Assembly (NCBI RefSeq): GCF_026151205.1
Contig: NC_087072.1
Span: 19,680,103-19,744,102, forward strand
DNA length: 64,000 nucleotides
Source of the DNA: Bolinopsis microptera
Lineage: Eukaryota > Ctenophora > Tentaculata > Lobata > Bolinopsidae
Reading direction: 5' to 3'
In this document: positions 47,901 to 58,297 of the stretch, piece by piece
Position numbering within the stretch: position 1 is the first letter of the stretch
How the letters are laid out: the number at the start of each line of letters is the position of its first letter
Translations under genes and position numbers: made by a program
Notes under the pieces: model-generated
The model's database searches: none
What the model was told of the DNA's origin: nothing
Seen by the model: only the letters and a program-made list of their open reading frames with translations

Positions 47901-48698
47901 GCTCCATTTCCTCCATTTCCACTACTGCTTCCTCTTCTTCTACTTCCTCCTCCTCTGTCTCTTTTAAAATATCTTTCAGGTAGGCCTGACCCATCTTCTT
48001 GTCTAAGGATAAACTCTTTGAATGTTTTGCAGAAGCTGTCTTGGATGCAAATAGTCTTGGAATAAGCAGTATGATTATTTATATGGTAAAAAATAATAAA
48101 ATATTACTCACTGTAGGCAACTGAAAGTATTTTGCCCATGTGTAAGGTCCCGTGCCACCTTACTTGTACTATTTTAGACAGCTGAATGTCCTTATCTAAC
48201 ACCTGAAATAGTAAATATAATTATAAACCAAAGATTTTGAGCTGGAGCCAAGACTGGTAAGCGGGCCGACCTGAAATAGGAGCTACAGTGTGGTGCAGGC
48301 CACTCCAATGACAAATGAGTAGACCTTTTCAAGTACAAGTAGTAAGAATACAGAGTAAAACCCCAATTTTCCAGAGTATGGGGAAGGGTTAATCGAGGGT
48401 AAATTAATTACATTATGGATGTTGAGCCCTTATTTGTGAAAAATGATAACATCACAGTAAATTGATGTGATGTTTGCAAAGAAATGGGACAGTGGATTCA
48501 AGTGTTTCAAGATTCAAACAAAAATTTGGCGCACAGCAGGGTCAGCAGGGCCCTCTATTGGGGAGCAGTACATGGAGGTTTTACTGTACATACAAAATTT
48601 TGTGAATATTGTTTAAATATGATAAGTTTATACATATTTAAAAAGTACTTACATCTTTTCTCGGTATCAGTTCTGGGGCGAAGTTGCCCTCCTGCCAT
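41931..48698 (-). CDS. Ten-exon nuclear-type protein with possible BEN-like C-terminus
   Basis: In transcript order the exons are 48653-48698, 48112-48195, 47887-48035, 47507-47623, 47145-47211, 46431-46473, 43432-43448, 42676-42741, 42256-42542 and 41931-42023. Every border is AG/GT, phases agree throughout, and the sum is 969 bases (322 codons plus stop). The N-terminus is short and basic (MAGGQLRPRTDTEKR), followed by VRWHGTLHMGKILSVAY, a strongly acidic stretch (ETEEEEVEEEEAVVEMEEME), a leucine/lysine coiled coil (ELKKTIDKLCRFH), a GPPGP linker and a helical C-terminal region of about 90 residues ending in basic residues. The last region resembles a BEN domain in helix spacing, but this is a weak eye match. 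A Merlin transposon lies in the intron between exons 6 and 7, and a 14-bp tandem repeat in the intron after exon 5. It diverges from the CACTA transposase gene; whether the two belong to one element is unknown. Confidence 0.6.
44367..46234 (+). mobile_element. Merlin-family DNA transposon with 8-bp target duplication
   Basis: Flanked by GGAATCAG at 44359-44366 and 46235-46242. The terminal inverted repeats begin GGCA-TCT-CAAGAAGCCCG and continue ACTGGTCCATGGAC (two mismatches in the first 13 bases). Palindromic TGGTCCATGGACCA words are clustered inside both ends (44391-44510 and 46120-46215). An 8-9 bp duplication, GG-starting ends and an IS1016/IS1595-like transposase are the defining features of Merlin elements. 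It sits in an intron of the minus-strand gene at 41931-48698. The transposase frame is damaged, so this copy is probably inactive. Confidence 0.9.
44630..46012 (+). pseudogene. Merlin transposase, interrupted, with C-terminal HTH extension
   Basis: The first 294 codons (44630-45514) show a zinc-ribbon-like CPGC...WRCSPC region (58-86), a helix-turn-helix (about 123-145) and the IS1595-type DDE core. First Asp is in EMDEAKFGKRKYN (Asp168) and second Asp in VYTDEW (Asp231); then HHTVNHSIQFVDP, and HTNTQGGLW where the family normally has a catalytic Glu (often TNxIE). Here Gln267-Gly268 stand in its place. An in-frame TAG at 45512 follows. A neighbouring frame encodes the expected FMFRRRFHATLS just there, so one lost and one regained frame (paired indels near 45500 and 45530) is likely. 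The original frame then continues to 46012 as a proline-rich linker, a putative HTH (SARQTIQQIQMPRSTFYKWR) and a CDQCKYC cluster. The start is uncertain because the upstream frame is short. Confidence 0.8.
46814..47137. repeat. 14-bp tandem repeat in an intron
   Basis: About 20 copies of GTTGATAAATGAGA, with sporadic T/G and C/T changes, fill an intron of the minus-strand gene up to the exon at 47145-47211. The same unit appears once or twice near 43590-43625 and 46380-46415, in the same gene's introns, which suggests the array grew from a pre-existing word. Confidence 0.9.
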
Positions 48699-48978
48699 TT
48701 TATAATAAGGTGCGATACATGTTCCATTTCTTTAATAAAACAAAAGTTTAATAAAACAAAAGTTAATTTTATAGTATTCTTACATTTTAAAGTTGAGAAG
48801 ATTGCTCTAGAAAGAAAATACTACAATATAATCAAGGTACGATGTTGGATACTTGAGTTCTATATCTTTCGATAGCAACTCCATCTATGTATCTGCTTAG
48901 CTTCCATCACTGATCCTGGTACTTGAGATTCCAGGTGTGGCTTTAAACAATGTTTTAAGGGCCCAACACTCAGCTCAC

Positions 48979-49656
48979 TCAGTTGATGCATGGTAGAACA
49001 GTGGGTCTTTGTGCGATGTTGTAGCAGGGACTCCACTTCTTGTTTTCTCTTGCTAACCAGATTGCATAGGAACATCTGAGAGCAACCAAAGCCGCCTCTT
49101 GGAACACTGCTTTCTTTACTCTCTTTGTAACACCAAAGTAGTTTAGTAGGGCTGGTAAGGTATGATGCCAGAAGCCTCTACACCCAACCTCTACCGTAAA
49201 AAGCTGAGCTTTCCACCCACTGCCATGCAGCCCAGGAATAAGCTCTCTGTTGTAACGTGCTTGTTTACGTTCTGCTTGGTCACTAAAGTTACTCTCGTCA
49301 CGACTTGAAGTGCTGCTAGAACTAAAAGACGGCTTGTAACCCAAGTCGCTTTGATTTTTCAGGATATCCATTAGTAGGTTGAAAACTATTAAGAACAGTA
49401 CAACCGATAGAGGGTCGCCCTGAAAAAGACCTAACATATAAAAGAACCAGTTTGTTTTCCAGTCCTTTGTCACCACTCTCACAATCAGCTCATCATAGTA
49501 CTTAAACATATATTCTATGAGCCAGTTTGGGAACTTATAATGTCTTAGAGCATATATTATCAAGTTGTGGGGAACCCGGCCGTAGGCGTTCATTAGGTCC
49601 ACCCAAACTGCAAAGATCTGTCGTCTATTAGATTTGGCATCCTTCAACTCTTCCAT
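48979..49656 (-). pseudogene. Reverse-transcriptase fragment (non-LTR-like), 3' part
   Basis: This open frame carries RT motif A in WVDLMNAYGRVPHNLI (catalytic Asp present) and motif B as LFQGDPLSVVLFLIVFNLLMD. The YxDD motif C and palm residues are missing. After DILKN the frame jumps to a Ser-rich region, then a C-terminal segment (RYNRELIPGLHGSGWKAQLF, TVEVGCRGF, SYAIWLAREN). The QKGF and GC-EHT words just upstream, in another frame, recall R2/NeSL-type or related RTs. Together with 49725-49940 it forms one frameshifted, internally deleted copy, lying between the minus-strand gene and the CACTA gene. Confidence 0.7.
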
Positions 49657-49724
49657 CAGAGCCTGAGTGTGCTCGAGGCAACCTGGTGTCTTACGCAGGA
49701 ATCCTTTCTGGATAGACGTGTCTA

Positions 49725-49940
49725 TTAGCTATTACTGACCATATACTCTAGCATTCTGTCCGCTAGTAATCCCATCTGCAACTTCCCACTAGTGTTTGTT
49801 TTAGTGATGTTTCTGAACTTACTAGGGTCATCTAAATCCTCAGTTTTTGCTATCAGAATGGCTTCACCTACTCGCCATTTCAGCGGGACTCTCTGGCTTT
49901 CCCATAGAGAATCCAGCAATTTGAATACTGCTTTCGCCAT
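49725..49940 (-). pseudogene. Reverse-transcriptase fragment, 5' part
   Basis: This frame encodes an RT N-terminal palm/finger piece: SQRVPLKWRVGEAILIAKTEDLDDPSKFRNIT and a K-x-lADRM helix. It ends in stops, and the continuing RT text (LIDTSIQKGFLRKTPGCLEH) resumes one frame over, upstream of 49656. A single-base frameshift therefore separates the two fragments. The copy starts at an arbitrary methionine and is dead. Confidence 0.65.
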
Positions 49941-52735
49941 TTAGGAAGATTATATAAAATTTTATTCAAACAATAAACACATAATGTCACAATGACCCTA
50001 TATTAGAAGAAAAAACTAAACCCTTCAACAACTCAAAGTTTTGAAAATCACTCTTGGCCTTGCGGCTCCAAGTTCAAATCTAAACTGTCTGACAAAGTTC
50101 TTTCTTGCCCCTCTTTCTCCCATTCTGGGACATCTCTTATATACCAGATATGGGACTCCATTCGGACCAGGTGATGATTTATTTCTACGGCTCTATGACT
50201 TTAAATTTAAAATTTTAGCAAAAGCTATCTAATTTTTAAATAGTTCATAGTTCGTTACCGTTTATGGTAGTACTGGCATAAAAAGGATGTGGCTGGTAAA
50301 AGGATCCAGTTTATAAGGTTTAACCATAAATGTGTTTTTGCCAAAACATAATTTTAAGAAGAATTTTTTTTGTTTAATTCTCCTTCATTTCTGCATACAT
50401 AGACGGGAAGAGAGTCAATCTTTTGTTTCTCTGATGCAAATAGTGCCGTTGCTTGCTTAAACAGTTTTCCCCAATCTTGAATTTTTACTAAAATTTGTTT
50501 CACTTGAATAAATTGACCTGGCGTTAGCGCTAGAATAACATTGACTGTTTTTTCTCAAAACTTCTGTAGGATAGATGTTAAAAAATAATTTGAGGTTATT
50601 ATGTGATGTTCTTGTAAGTGGACTATTCATTGTAGTGCTATGCGTTACTGTGCCGCGCCGCGCACTCAATGAGGCTTCTCATGCACAGCGATCGGCGAAA
50701 TGCGCTACTCTGCCGCGCCGAGCTGAGATGAATTGACATCGTCAATTAAACTATTCAATGAAACCAGGTAATGAATTGATACATGTTACGTATCCCAAAT
50801 ATCAGAGAATAGTGGCATGCAACGTATGTCAAGTAATGAATGAAGAACGCATTACAATAAACTGTATTAAATGGAATAACCTAAAGGGGGATAAAAGTAA
50901 ATTAAATAGGCTGACACTACCTTAGAAATTTAATACAAGTAATATAATATTATATTTATTTAAAAAATTAAAATTAAAATTCCAACAGTAGATAGACACA
51001 TCCTGCCGCGCACACAGCCACAAATTTTTAAACGTGGGCGTAAGTGTCCCTCAGAAAATTAACTTTTTAAAAATGTAAACCAGTACTATTTACTAACTTG
51101 AAAAAAGTTTAGTCGAACAGCTAGATTCATCAAAATAAAGGGTGCAGGCTAGCTTTGGGGCTATACGGTTAAAGTTATGTACAACATAATTTTGTTCGGC
51201 AAAACAGTCAATGCATATATTGTAATTTATAAATAAATACAACCATATACACATTCCGCCTTACACACAGCCACGCATTGTTGACTGCAGGTACCGCGCG
51301 CAGGTTCCATTCAATTGTCATTTTGCAATTACATGTCACATTATATGCTTCACTGTCACCAAAATGTAACTTTTATCATGTGGTGACCCCCACTGTCGCT
51401 TCGCTATAGTGTAGTTTCTATAGTAGAGTTTCTACGATACAGGGGGAAATGTTAAAATATTTCTATCACGAAAATAATCGATTTTATTATTCAGCCGCGC
51501 CGCGCATCAAATTATTTATTTGCAATCATTTACACTTAAGTTGTCAAAATGCACCAGTGGGCCACGCTGTAAAGTATTGATTGGCTACGATGGCCCCATT
51601 TATATACCAACTGTAAAGCAACATAAGGTATATAGTGCTTTTTGTTTTTAAAATTCATTAAAAACCTCCATGCATCATTAAATTATGACATGAAACATAT
51701 ACTTTAATATGTAGGGATAAAAAGTCTTACAGAAATTTACAGCACAGTAAATCTTCAACATGAATACATTGGCATATACCACTTAGAGGGGGATATCTTT
51801 TTAAAGAATAAGTTATACGAAAAGATTTTATTAGCAGGAGCTTTCAAAATACATGTGTAAATCGTGTTTAGCGGACCATCTAACTTTAATTTTGCTATTA
51901 CTGCTAAAAAATAATCAGTTTCATAAGCTCCTTCCAGCTATCTTAGGCTGCCTTCTGCACCCTCTCTGGGCTGTCTCCAGTACTGATAGGCTAATATGAC
52001 AAATTAACTTGATTCATGCTGCATGGTTTCTGCCATCTGGTGGTTTAGTAGCTGGATAGAGGTAGCATTTATATCAGAGGTTGCTGGAAAGATGTAAAAT
52101 TATAACTTACTGATGGTGGTAGCTGGGTAGAGTTGGCATAGAAACAATCAACTTCTCCGTGCTACTGGAGTAACTAGGCCAATAGGAAAAGGAACTTGAC
52201 AAAAAAAATTTCATAAAAGAGCACACCAAACCGATATTCAAGCACAATAATATTCTAGCTATAAAAAATCTCTATACATACCACAGTTACTTTGAGCTCT
52301 ACAAGATAATGAAATGACGAATATCCCTACATGAGGTTTACTTATTAGCTTATTATAACCATTGATACAAAGGCCATAATCTTTTGCCAGCTCTCCAATA
52401 TCCACCTTGGTCCTTGAAGGTGCATTTTATATCCTTGAACGAAAATATAAACTAAAGTATGTTTTAGTATAGACTTTTTGTCACAACAAGACTGTAACCT
52501 ATAGTAAAAACTGTAAATAGAGCCCCTAATGTCTGTAAACAATTTTCTTCTAGTCTTAATATGAGCCTTGTCTTTAAAAACCTAACTGAACTAGCATTTC
52601 GGATTTAGCTCTACTGTGTAAACCCAAACATTTTGATGGATGTCTTAGAAGATCCTAAACCATATCCAATCAATGACTACAGTTATTTCTATTTCAAATA
52701 ATGCAATAAATACTTTGATTTTAGCAAAGTTAGGA
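49941..52735. other. Noncoding stretch before the CACTA gene
   Basis: No gene is visible. A segment near 50690-50745 (GATCGGCGAAATGCGC...GCCGCGCCGAGCTG...TTGACATCGT) is shared with about 62465-62530. Near 51600, text (CAACATAAGGTATATAGTGCTT) matches the 40310-41610 repeat family. Confidence 0.4.
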
Positions 52736-55700
52736 ATGTGTGATAGGACTAAAAGAAGACGAATTCAGAGAGAAAACGAGGACAACAATTTTTTGAAGGG
52801 TGAATTTTTAATTATCATAATTCATGATGTAAAGTAAAATACAATTGTATTAGGATATATCCTTTGAAGGTGGGTCCTTTTTTATAAAAAAAATATTCAA
52901 AACTGTCAGTCAATAATTACAGTAAGTTTTAGTAAACTTTGAACTTGCTCTTTACTTCTATTTTACAATGGATAATAACCTTTTTGCATATCAAAAATCA
53001 AGAGAGAATAGCTATAATAATTGCATCTGTTGTAAACACTTATATACCGTTTTCAGAATATGGTGATTTGACAATATCTGAGGAAACAGAAAGAGGTTTG
53101 TGATGAGTAACCGTCTTTGAATGCTTTATAACGAATAGAATTACAAATTTTTTGTTTTATTGGCTGATTTTAGATTTTTTTGACATACATTTTTTTTTCA
53201 GGAAGGTACGGCGATATTGATTATCACGACGAAATTTTTGGGATTAGTGGTAAGTAACTGCAGCTGTGTACCTCTTGTTACAATGGAGTTTAGAGGTGTT
53301 CTTTGAGTCTAAGATAGACATTATAAAATCTTGAACATTTTACTGTGAAGCTTAATTACTAATTTTAAAAAATTAATCTACTTAACAACTCAATAGTCCA
53401 TACCCTTTGTACATTCCTGAGTAGTGGATATACTTTTAAGAATTTCAAATTGTTGCTATAACTCTGTTATGAACTTTTTATTGTATCAATAATCACTTTC
53501 AGAAGATACCGAAGATGAATATAATGGTATTAATCTTGGAGAAGAGCAGATTGGTACGTCATTTTAATTTTCATCCTCTTTAAGTATAAGATTAACATGA
53601 TAAATTTCTGTATATTTTCAATATTCAAAATAAGCAGTGTATCATACCACTGACCTAAGGTTTTGTGCCTTCAAACAACAATTTGGCCCCCTGCGGCAGA
53701 GGTGGCTATTGAGGGCGTCCAGGCGTCCTCAAATTATTAATATTATCTGGTGGCTGGTGCTTGAAAATAGAAATAGTGATTAGTAATGGTATTCGGAAAT
53801 ATCTAACCGCAATATAAAGCTCTCTATTCATTCAAACGTTCAAATGTAAGCGCACACATGATCTTTGTGAAATGTTGTGTTTTAGGGTGTCCAATCCTCG
53901 TTTGGACAACTTAGACGCACAGTTTTAACACATAGTTAATTGTAAACGGTACAAAGCACATCAAGCGCATCCCACTACATGTAATCTATATGATTTGGTT
54001 GTCCAGGACACCTTGCAATCTAAACTGTTATGATACTGCGCGGCTGAGATCGTACACATGTGTGTCCTGTTTCACTCATGTTATAAGTTTTTGTTTTTGT
54101 TTATTTGCTGTCGCCTGTGACACATTACATACATGAGGCACTGTGGCCTGTGTGTAACTGTAATGTACGTTGGAATAATTTAATTAATTAATTAACTCTC
54201 TGCTATGGTAATGGTATTGTATGCAGTCATCGGTGAATAGACATCGGCAGTTTGGGGAGGGGGGGGGGGGGGAGATTGGGGCGGCCCCCAAGGCCCCCTC
54301 CCCCAGTCGGTCAGACATCCAACAAAACTGCCAGCCAGCTCCCATGAGCCGCCTCTGCCCTGCGGCCTGACAGCAAATCAGCGAGGCCCTTTGTTAATTG
54401 TTATTCAGGGTTAGGGAGCCCTTCGTTACGCCACTGGTGCAACTATATCAGCTGGTGGATTTAAACTCTGTTAGAACTTTCTATTGTACTAATTACAATA
54501 TTTGCTTTCAGAAGATACCGTAGATGAATGTATTGGTATCGATTTTGGAGAAGAGCAGATTGGTAAGTCATTTCAATTTTATTTCTTGATTTGATATGCA
54601 ATTCTGTTAATTTTTAGCCATTATCTAACTTTAGAATGTTAATTTAGGTTTACCTTTCTCATCTTAAAAATGAATAACCAACTTATGGGCGAAAATCTAT
54701 CAAAATTGTTGTGTGTGTCCTAATACAATGATCATATTATTTTTGGTTCATAACTCGTTTGCTGTCCATAAAATGGGTTCTGATCACAAGTGTTTTTAAC
54801 TGCTAGCTATAAGTATAATTCTGTTAATACCAATTAGGTGTGGTTGAATTTGAAGAAGAGGATAAAGATTTTTATGATGATGTACTATTTATCCTGAGTT
54901 TTGCTACAAAATACAATCTGCCTTATGTCGCAATAGAACATTTACTACACAAGATCATACCAATCGGTAAGAAAATAAATTAAATAAAAAGTTTGAAATC
55001 CATATGGACGGGATATAAGCACATTATTTCATTTCTTAATAACAAGAGGATTGCATCTGATACTCTATTGTTTAATTGAATAAAATTGCCTATTTAAACA
55101 ATTATCATCGTTTTTGGCCATATGTTAAATTATATTGTACAGAGTAACATCTTTCAGGGAAATATCCAGAGTGCCAGTCGGTCAAGACGTTCAGAAACTG
55201 GATTAAACAGCAAGTACCACAGGCAAAAAGATTTTTTGTTTGCACTGGGAATTGTGATGCATACTACGAGGACACAAAAGACGGTCTTCCGGAACATTGC
55301 AGGAAATGCAATTCAAAACTCAATCGGGACAGTCTTTGTAAAACAGGGAATTTTTTCCTGTACACATCTGTTGCGCAACAACTCACTTCTTTGTTGGGAC
55401 TGCTCGAAAACGAGCAAGCAGTTTTAAATTTCCAAGAAAGTATTAAAACTGCTCAATATTTAAATTATGTGAGTGATACGATCAACTCGAAACGGTATAA
55501 AGAGTTGATCATGGCTAATCCAACAAGTTCTGAACAAGACATCCCCTTCCTAAGCTTCTCTATGAACTTGGATGGGGTTCAAGCATCCAAGTCTTCTCAG
55601 AACTCTTTATATCCGTTAATGCTTGTTCTGAACGAACTTCCCCCGAATCTGAGGCAAAGAAACATAATCATACCGTTTCTTTTCATGAAACGCCGTGGAA

Positions 55701-57259
55701 GTAACACCAAGTTCCACACCAGCTATTTGGGGCCGTTTGTGGAGGAAATGAAGTTATTGGGAAGCAGCTTTAGTTTCGTCTCACGACAGCGGAACTGTAA
55801 CATTTCATTACCAGTTTACGTTTACTCGCTAAATTGCGATTCGGTGATGAAGTGTGACCTGCTTCATCTCAAGGGAGTTACTGGATACTTTTCGTGTCCG
55901 AAATGCAAGCAGAAGGGCGAATCAGTCGCTAAGGGTAGATCTTCCACTGTTGTAAAACCTGCAACGTTGGGCCCCAAAGGAGAGTTGATCAAATATCATC
56001 CCCGCAGTAAGGAAAATTTCGATCTGTCCCTTGAAGATGGTGTTTGTAAAAAGTCGATACTCTCGTCACTTCCAATGTTTACTGACATTTTCTGCAATGC
56101 TGCCATCGATAGTATGCATGGAGTCTACTTGGGTGTCTTCAAACTGGCGGCGAAATTATGGTTTAAAGAAAGAGGACGACCTTTCTCCGTCTCCCCTGCT
56201 GGTTACAGGATCGCCAAAGATGTCATGCAGAAAATCACCCCTTCATCGTCGATTGTACGTGGTGTTAGAAGTTTGGATGAGAGAGCAGACTGGAAAGCAA
56301 GTGAATGGCGCAGTTTTGGGTACTTTTGGGCACCCTTGATACTCGAAGCTCTTGTAAAGAACAGTGCAATTGATCAGGTATACCTTGACAACTGGATCCT
56401 ATTCACCAGTGGATTGTCTCTCCTCAACTCTGAAAATGTCAGTCCAGCGGATATTAAAGCTGCTCGAAAGTATCTGTCCAGTTTCTGTGTCCAGTTCACT
56501 TCTATTTACGGTAAAGAGTATGCCATTTTGAACCCACACCTCATGGTCCACGTGGCAGAATCAGTTGACTACTTGGGGCCTATGTGGTCAACGTCTCTGT
56601 TCATAAACGAGTCTTTCAACCAGACAGTCCTGAACTGCTTCAGAAGTGGAACAGGAGGTGTGGTTCAACAAATCTCTGAAAGATTCACCTGGAGAAAGTT
56701 GTCTGTTGATTTGCATTCCTGGTTGAAGCAGACAAACCTGAACTACCAAAATCCAATTGCTGAAGAATGCTGGAAACTAGGTGAATTTGCGGAAATCCAG
56801 GAGTGCAGTCAACCATCCAGTCGAAAGATAAACAGTATCGATCAAGTTGGTCGGTACTGTTTAGAATCGACTAGATTGCTTTTACCAGATGCAGAACATG
56901 AACCCATATTTTTTGACCGAATCAAGAAGAGTGGCATGCTCTTTACAACAAGGAACTACCACTTCAAGAAGAAGCTAAAAAACAGGGACAGCTTCTTCTA
57001 TTCCACCAAGGGCAGCATTTTTGGTGACATCACTGAAATCGTTAGAATTGGAAATAATTATTTTGTTTTGTATAATGTTTTCAAAACTAACGACGCACAA
57101 TTAAGTGTAGTAAATAAACTGAACTACGCACATTTTGGAGAATTTGGAGATTCATGCGACATCTTACCACTACGGGATGTTACTAAAAAGTGTACCATGT
57201 TACAATTTAGTTTTGGTTGTTGTTTGATGTATGATATGAACAATAAAGAAGGATCGTAA
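52736..57259 (+). CDS. CACTA/EnSpm (tnp2-type) transposase, seven exons, intact
   Basis: Exons: 52736-52799, 53057-53095, 53202-53249, 53503-53553, 54512-54562, 54838-54966 and 55158-57259. All introns are phase 1 with AG/GT borders, and the sum is 2484 bases (827 codons plus stop). The N-terminus is basic (MCDRTKRRRIQRENED, likely nuclear localisation), then an acidic region built from short similar exons. The last exon opens with CTGNCDAYYEDTKDGLPEHCRKC, a CxxxC...CxxC finger. The transposase core shows SFSMNLDGVQASKSSQNSLYPLM, LPPNLRQRN, CDLLHLKGVTGYFSCPKCKQKG and DSMHGVYLGVFKLAAKLWF, the landmark order of Transposase_21/tnp2 proteins. No stop or frameshift interrupts it, so it may be young or domesticated. 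I could not find CACTA-type terminal repeats on either side. A hAT MITE sits in its fourth intron. Confidence 0.85.
53503..54562 (+). repeat. Duplicated 51-nt exon with flanking intron sequence
   Basis: Exons 53503-53553 and 54512-54562 are both 51 nt and nearly identical (AAGATACC-AGATGAAT...CTTGGAGAAGAGCAGATTG and its counterpart). Similarity continues into both flanks (ACTCTGTTA-GAACTTT-TATTGTA before, GGTA-GTCATTT-AATTTT after). This is a tandem exon duplication that keeps the phase. Confidence 0.85.
53697..54357. mobile_element. Nonautonomous hAT element (MITE)
   Basis: The ends CAGAGGTGGCT and AGCCGCCTCTG are inverted repeats, flanked by an exact 8-bp duplication CCCTGCGG at 53689-53696 and 54358-54365. 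The 661-bp interior is noncoding and contains a run of 14 G. It lies in the intron between the duplicated exons of the CACTA gene. Confidence 0.85.
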
Positions 57260-57786
57260 TTAAATATCCATTTCAACAATTATTTTACTTCGGACATTCC
57301 AACAATTTTATTTAAACCTGCTAATTGCAGGTAAATTTTTAACATTTTGTTTATCCATACCTGGCATAGTATTTTCATTTGCGTAATCACTTCCCTTCAC
57401 TCAACTCAATTTACCGTGCCTTTTTTCTTCCTCCCAAACTTCGTGGTGAATCAGGGTATTACTGTATTTTTTATGCCCCAAATCAACAAACATATATCTG
57501 TATAGCTAGAATGCAGACTACAATTAATGATTTGTGCGGATAAGATAAAGAAAGAAAGAGAAAAAATGGAGCTGAAGATGAACAAAGAAAGATAATGGGA
57601 GAGAAGAGGGAATAGATAAAAACGCAGATGACTGAAGTTACGGATTTTATTTGACAGGTAGTTACTAACTAATACATACTTTTTCTAAGATCTAGTTACG
57701 AATTAATACATGATCGAGTCAGGAAATCGCGTAAATTCTATATCAAATTTAACCTATTTTTAGCAGGCACGTATCCAGGATTTTTG

Positions 57787-57820
<34 letters not shown>

Positions 57821-58297
57821 TAGCCCAATTAAATTTTATTGAATGAATAACATCACTAATCTATTTGTTGGACAGGATCACTATGGTTCCCCATTGATCT
57901 TGTGACTATGGATATAACACATTCCTACAGAGAACGACTACTTGATTCAAATGATTTACAGGCTGGTTCCGTTTATGTTTATCATATATACAGACCCTAC
58001 TCAGTGAGATCATTATCATCTGTAGACTGTTTTAAAAATGCCCTAAAGACGATTTATTTCAACCTAGCTTTTGATAATATTTCCAATATTTGTCCATAAA
58101 GTATGGGCTGATATGGAAGTGGATAATGTTGGTAACTTCATACAAATATTTGTCCATAAAGTCTGAACTGGTTAAAAAAGTCCATAATCTTGGTATTTCA
58201 ACACTAAGTCTCGCTTGAATGACTTAAATGTACATCTTTGTTGGGTATATTTTAATGTCGAAGCGTGCAATAAATGTTAGAATTTATTTATTTATTT
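57260..58297. other. Noncoding stretch with a 28-base poly-G run
   Basis: A homopolymer of 28 G is at 57791-57818, inside the sequence GCAGGCACGTATCCAGGATTTTTGTTTA(G)n. No gene or CACTA terminal repeat was found here. Confidence 0.5.

Noticed and set aside
57791-57818. Poly-G run as a regulatory G-quadruplex
   Set aside because: A 28-base homopolymer in an apparent repeat context is more simply slippage or an assembly effect, and nothing nearby suggests function.
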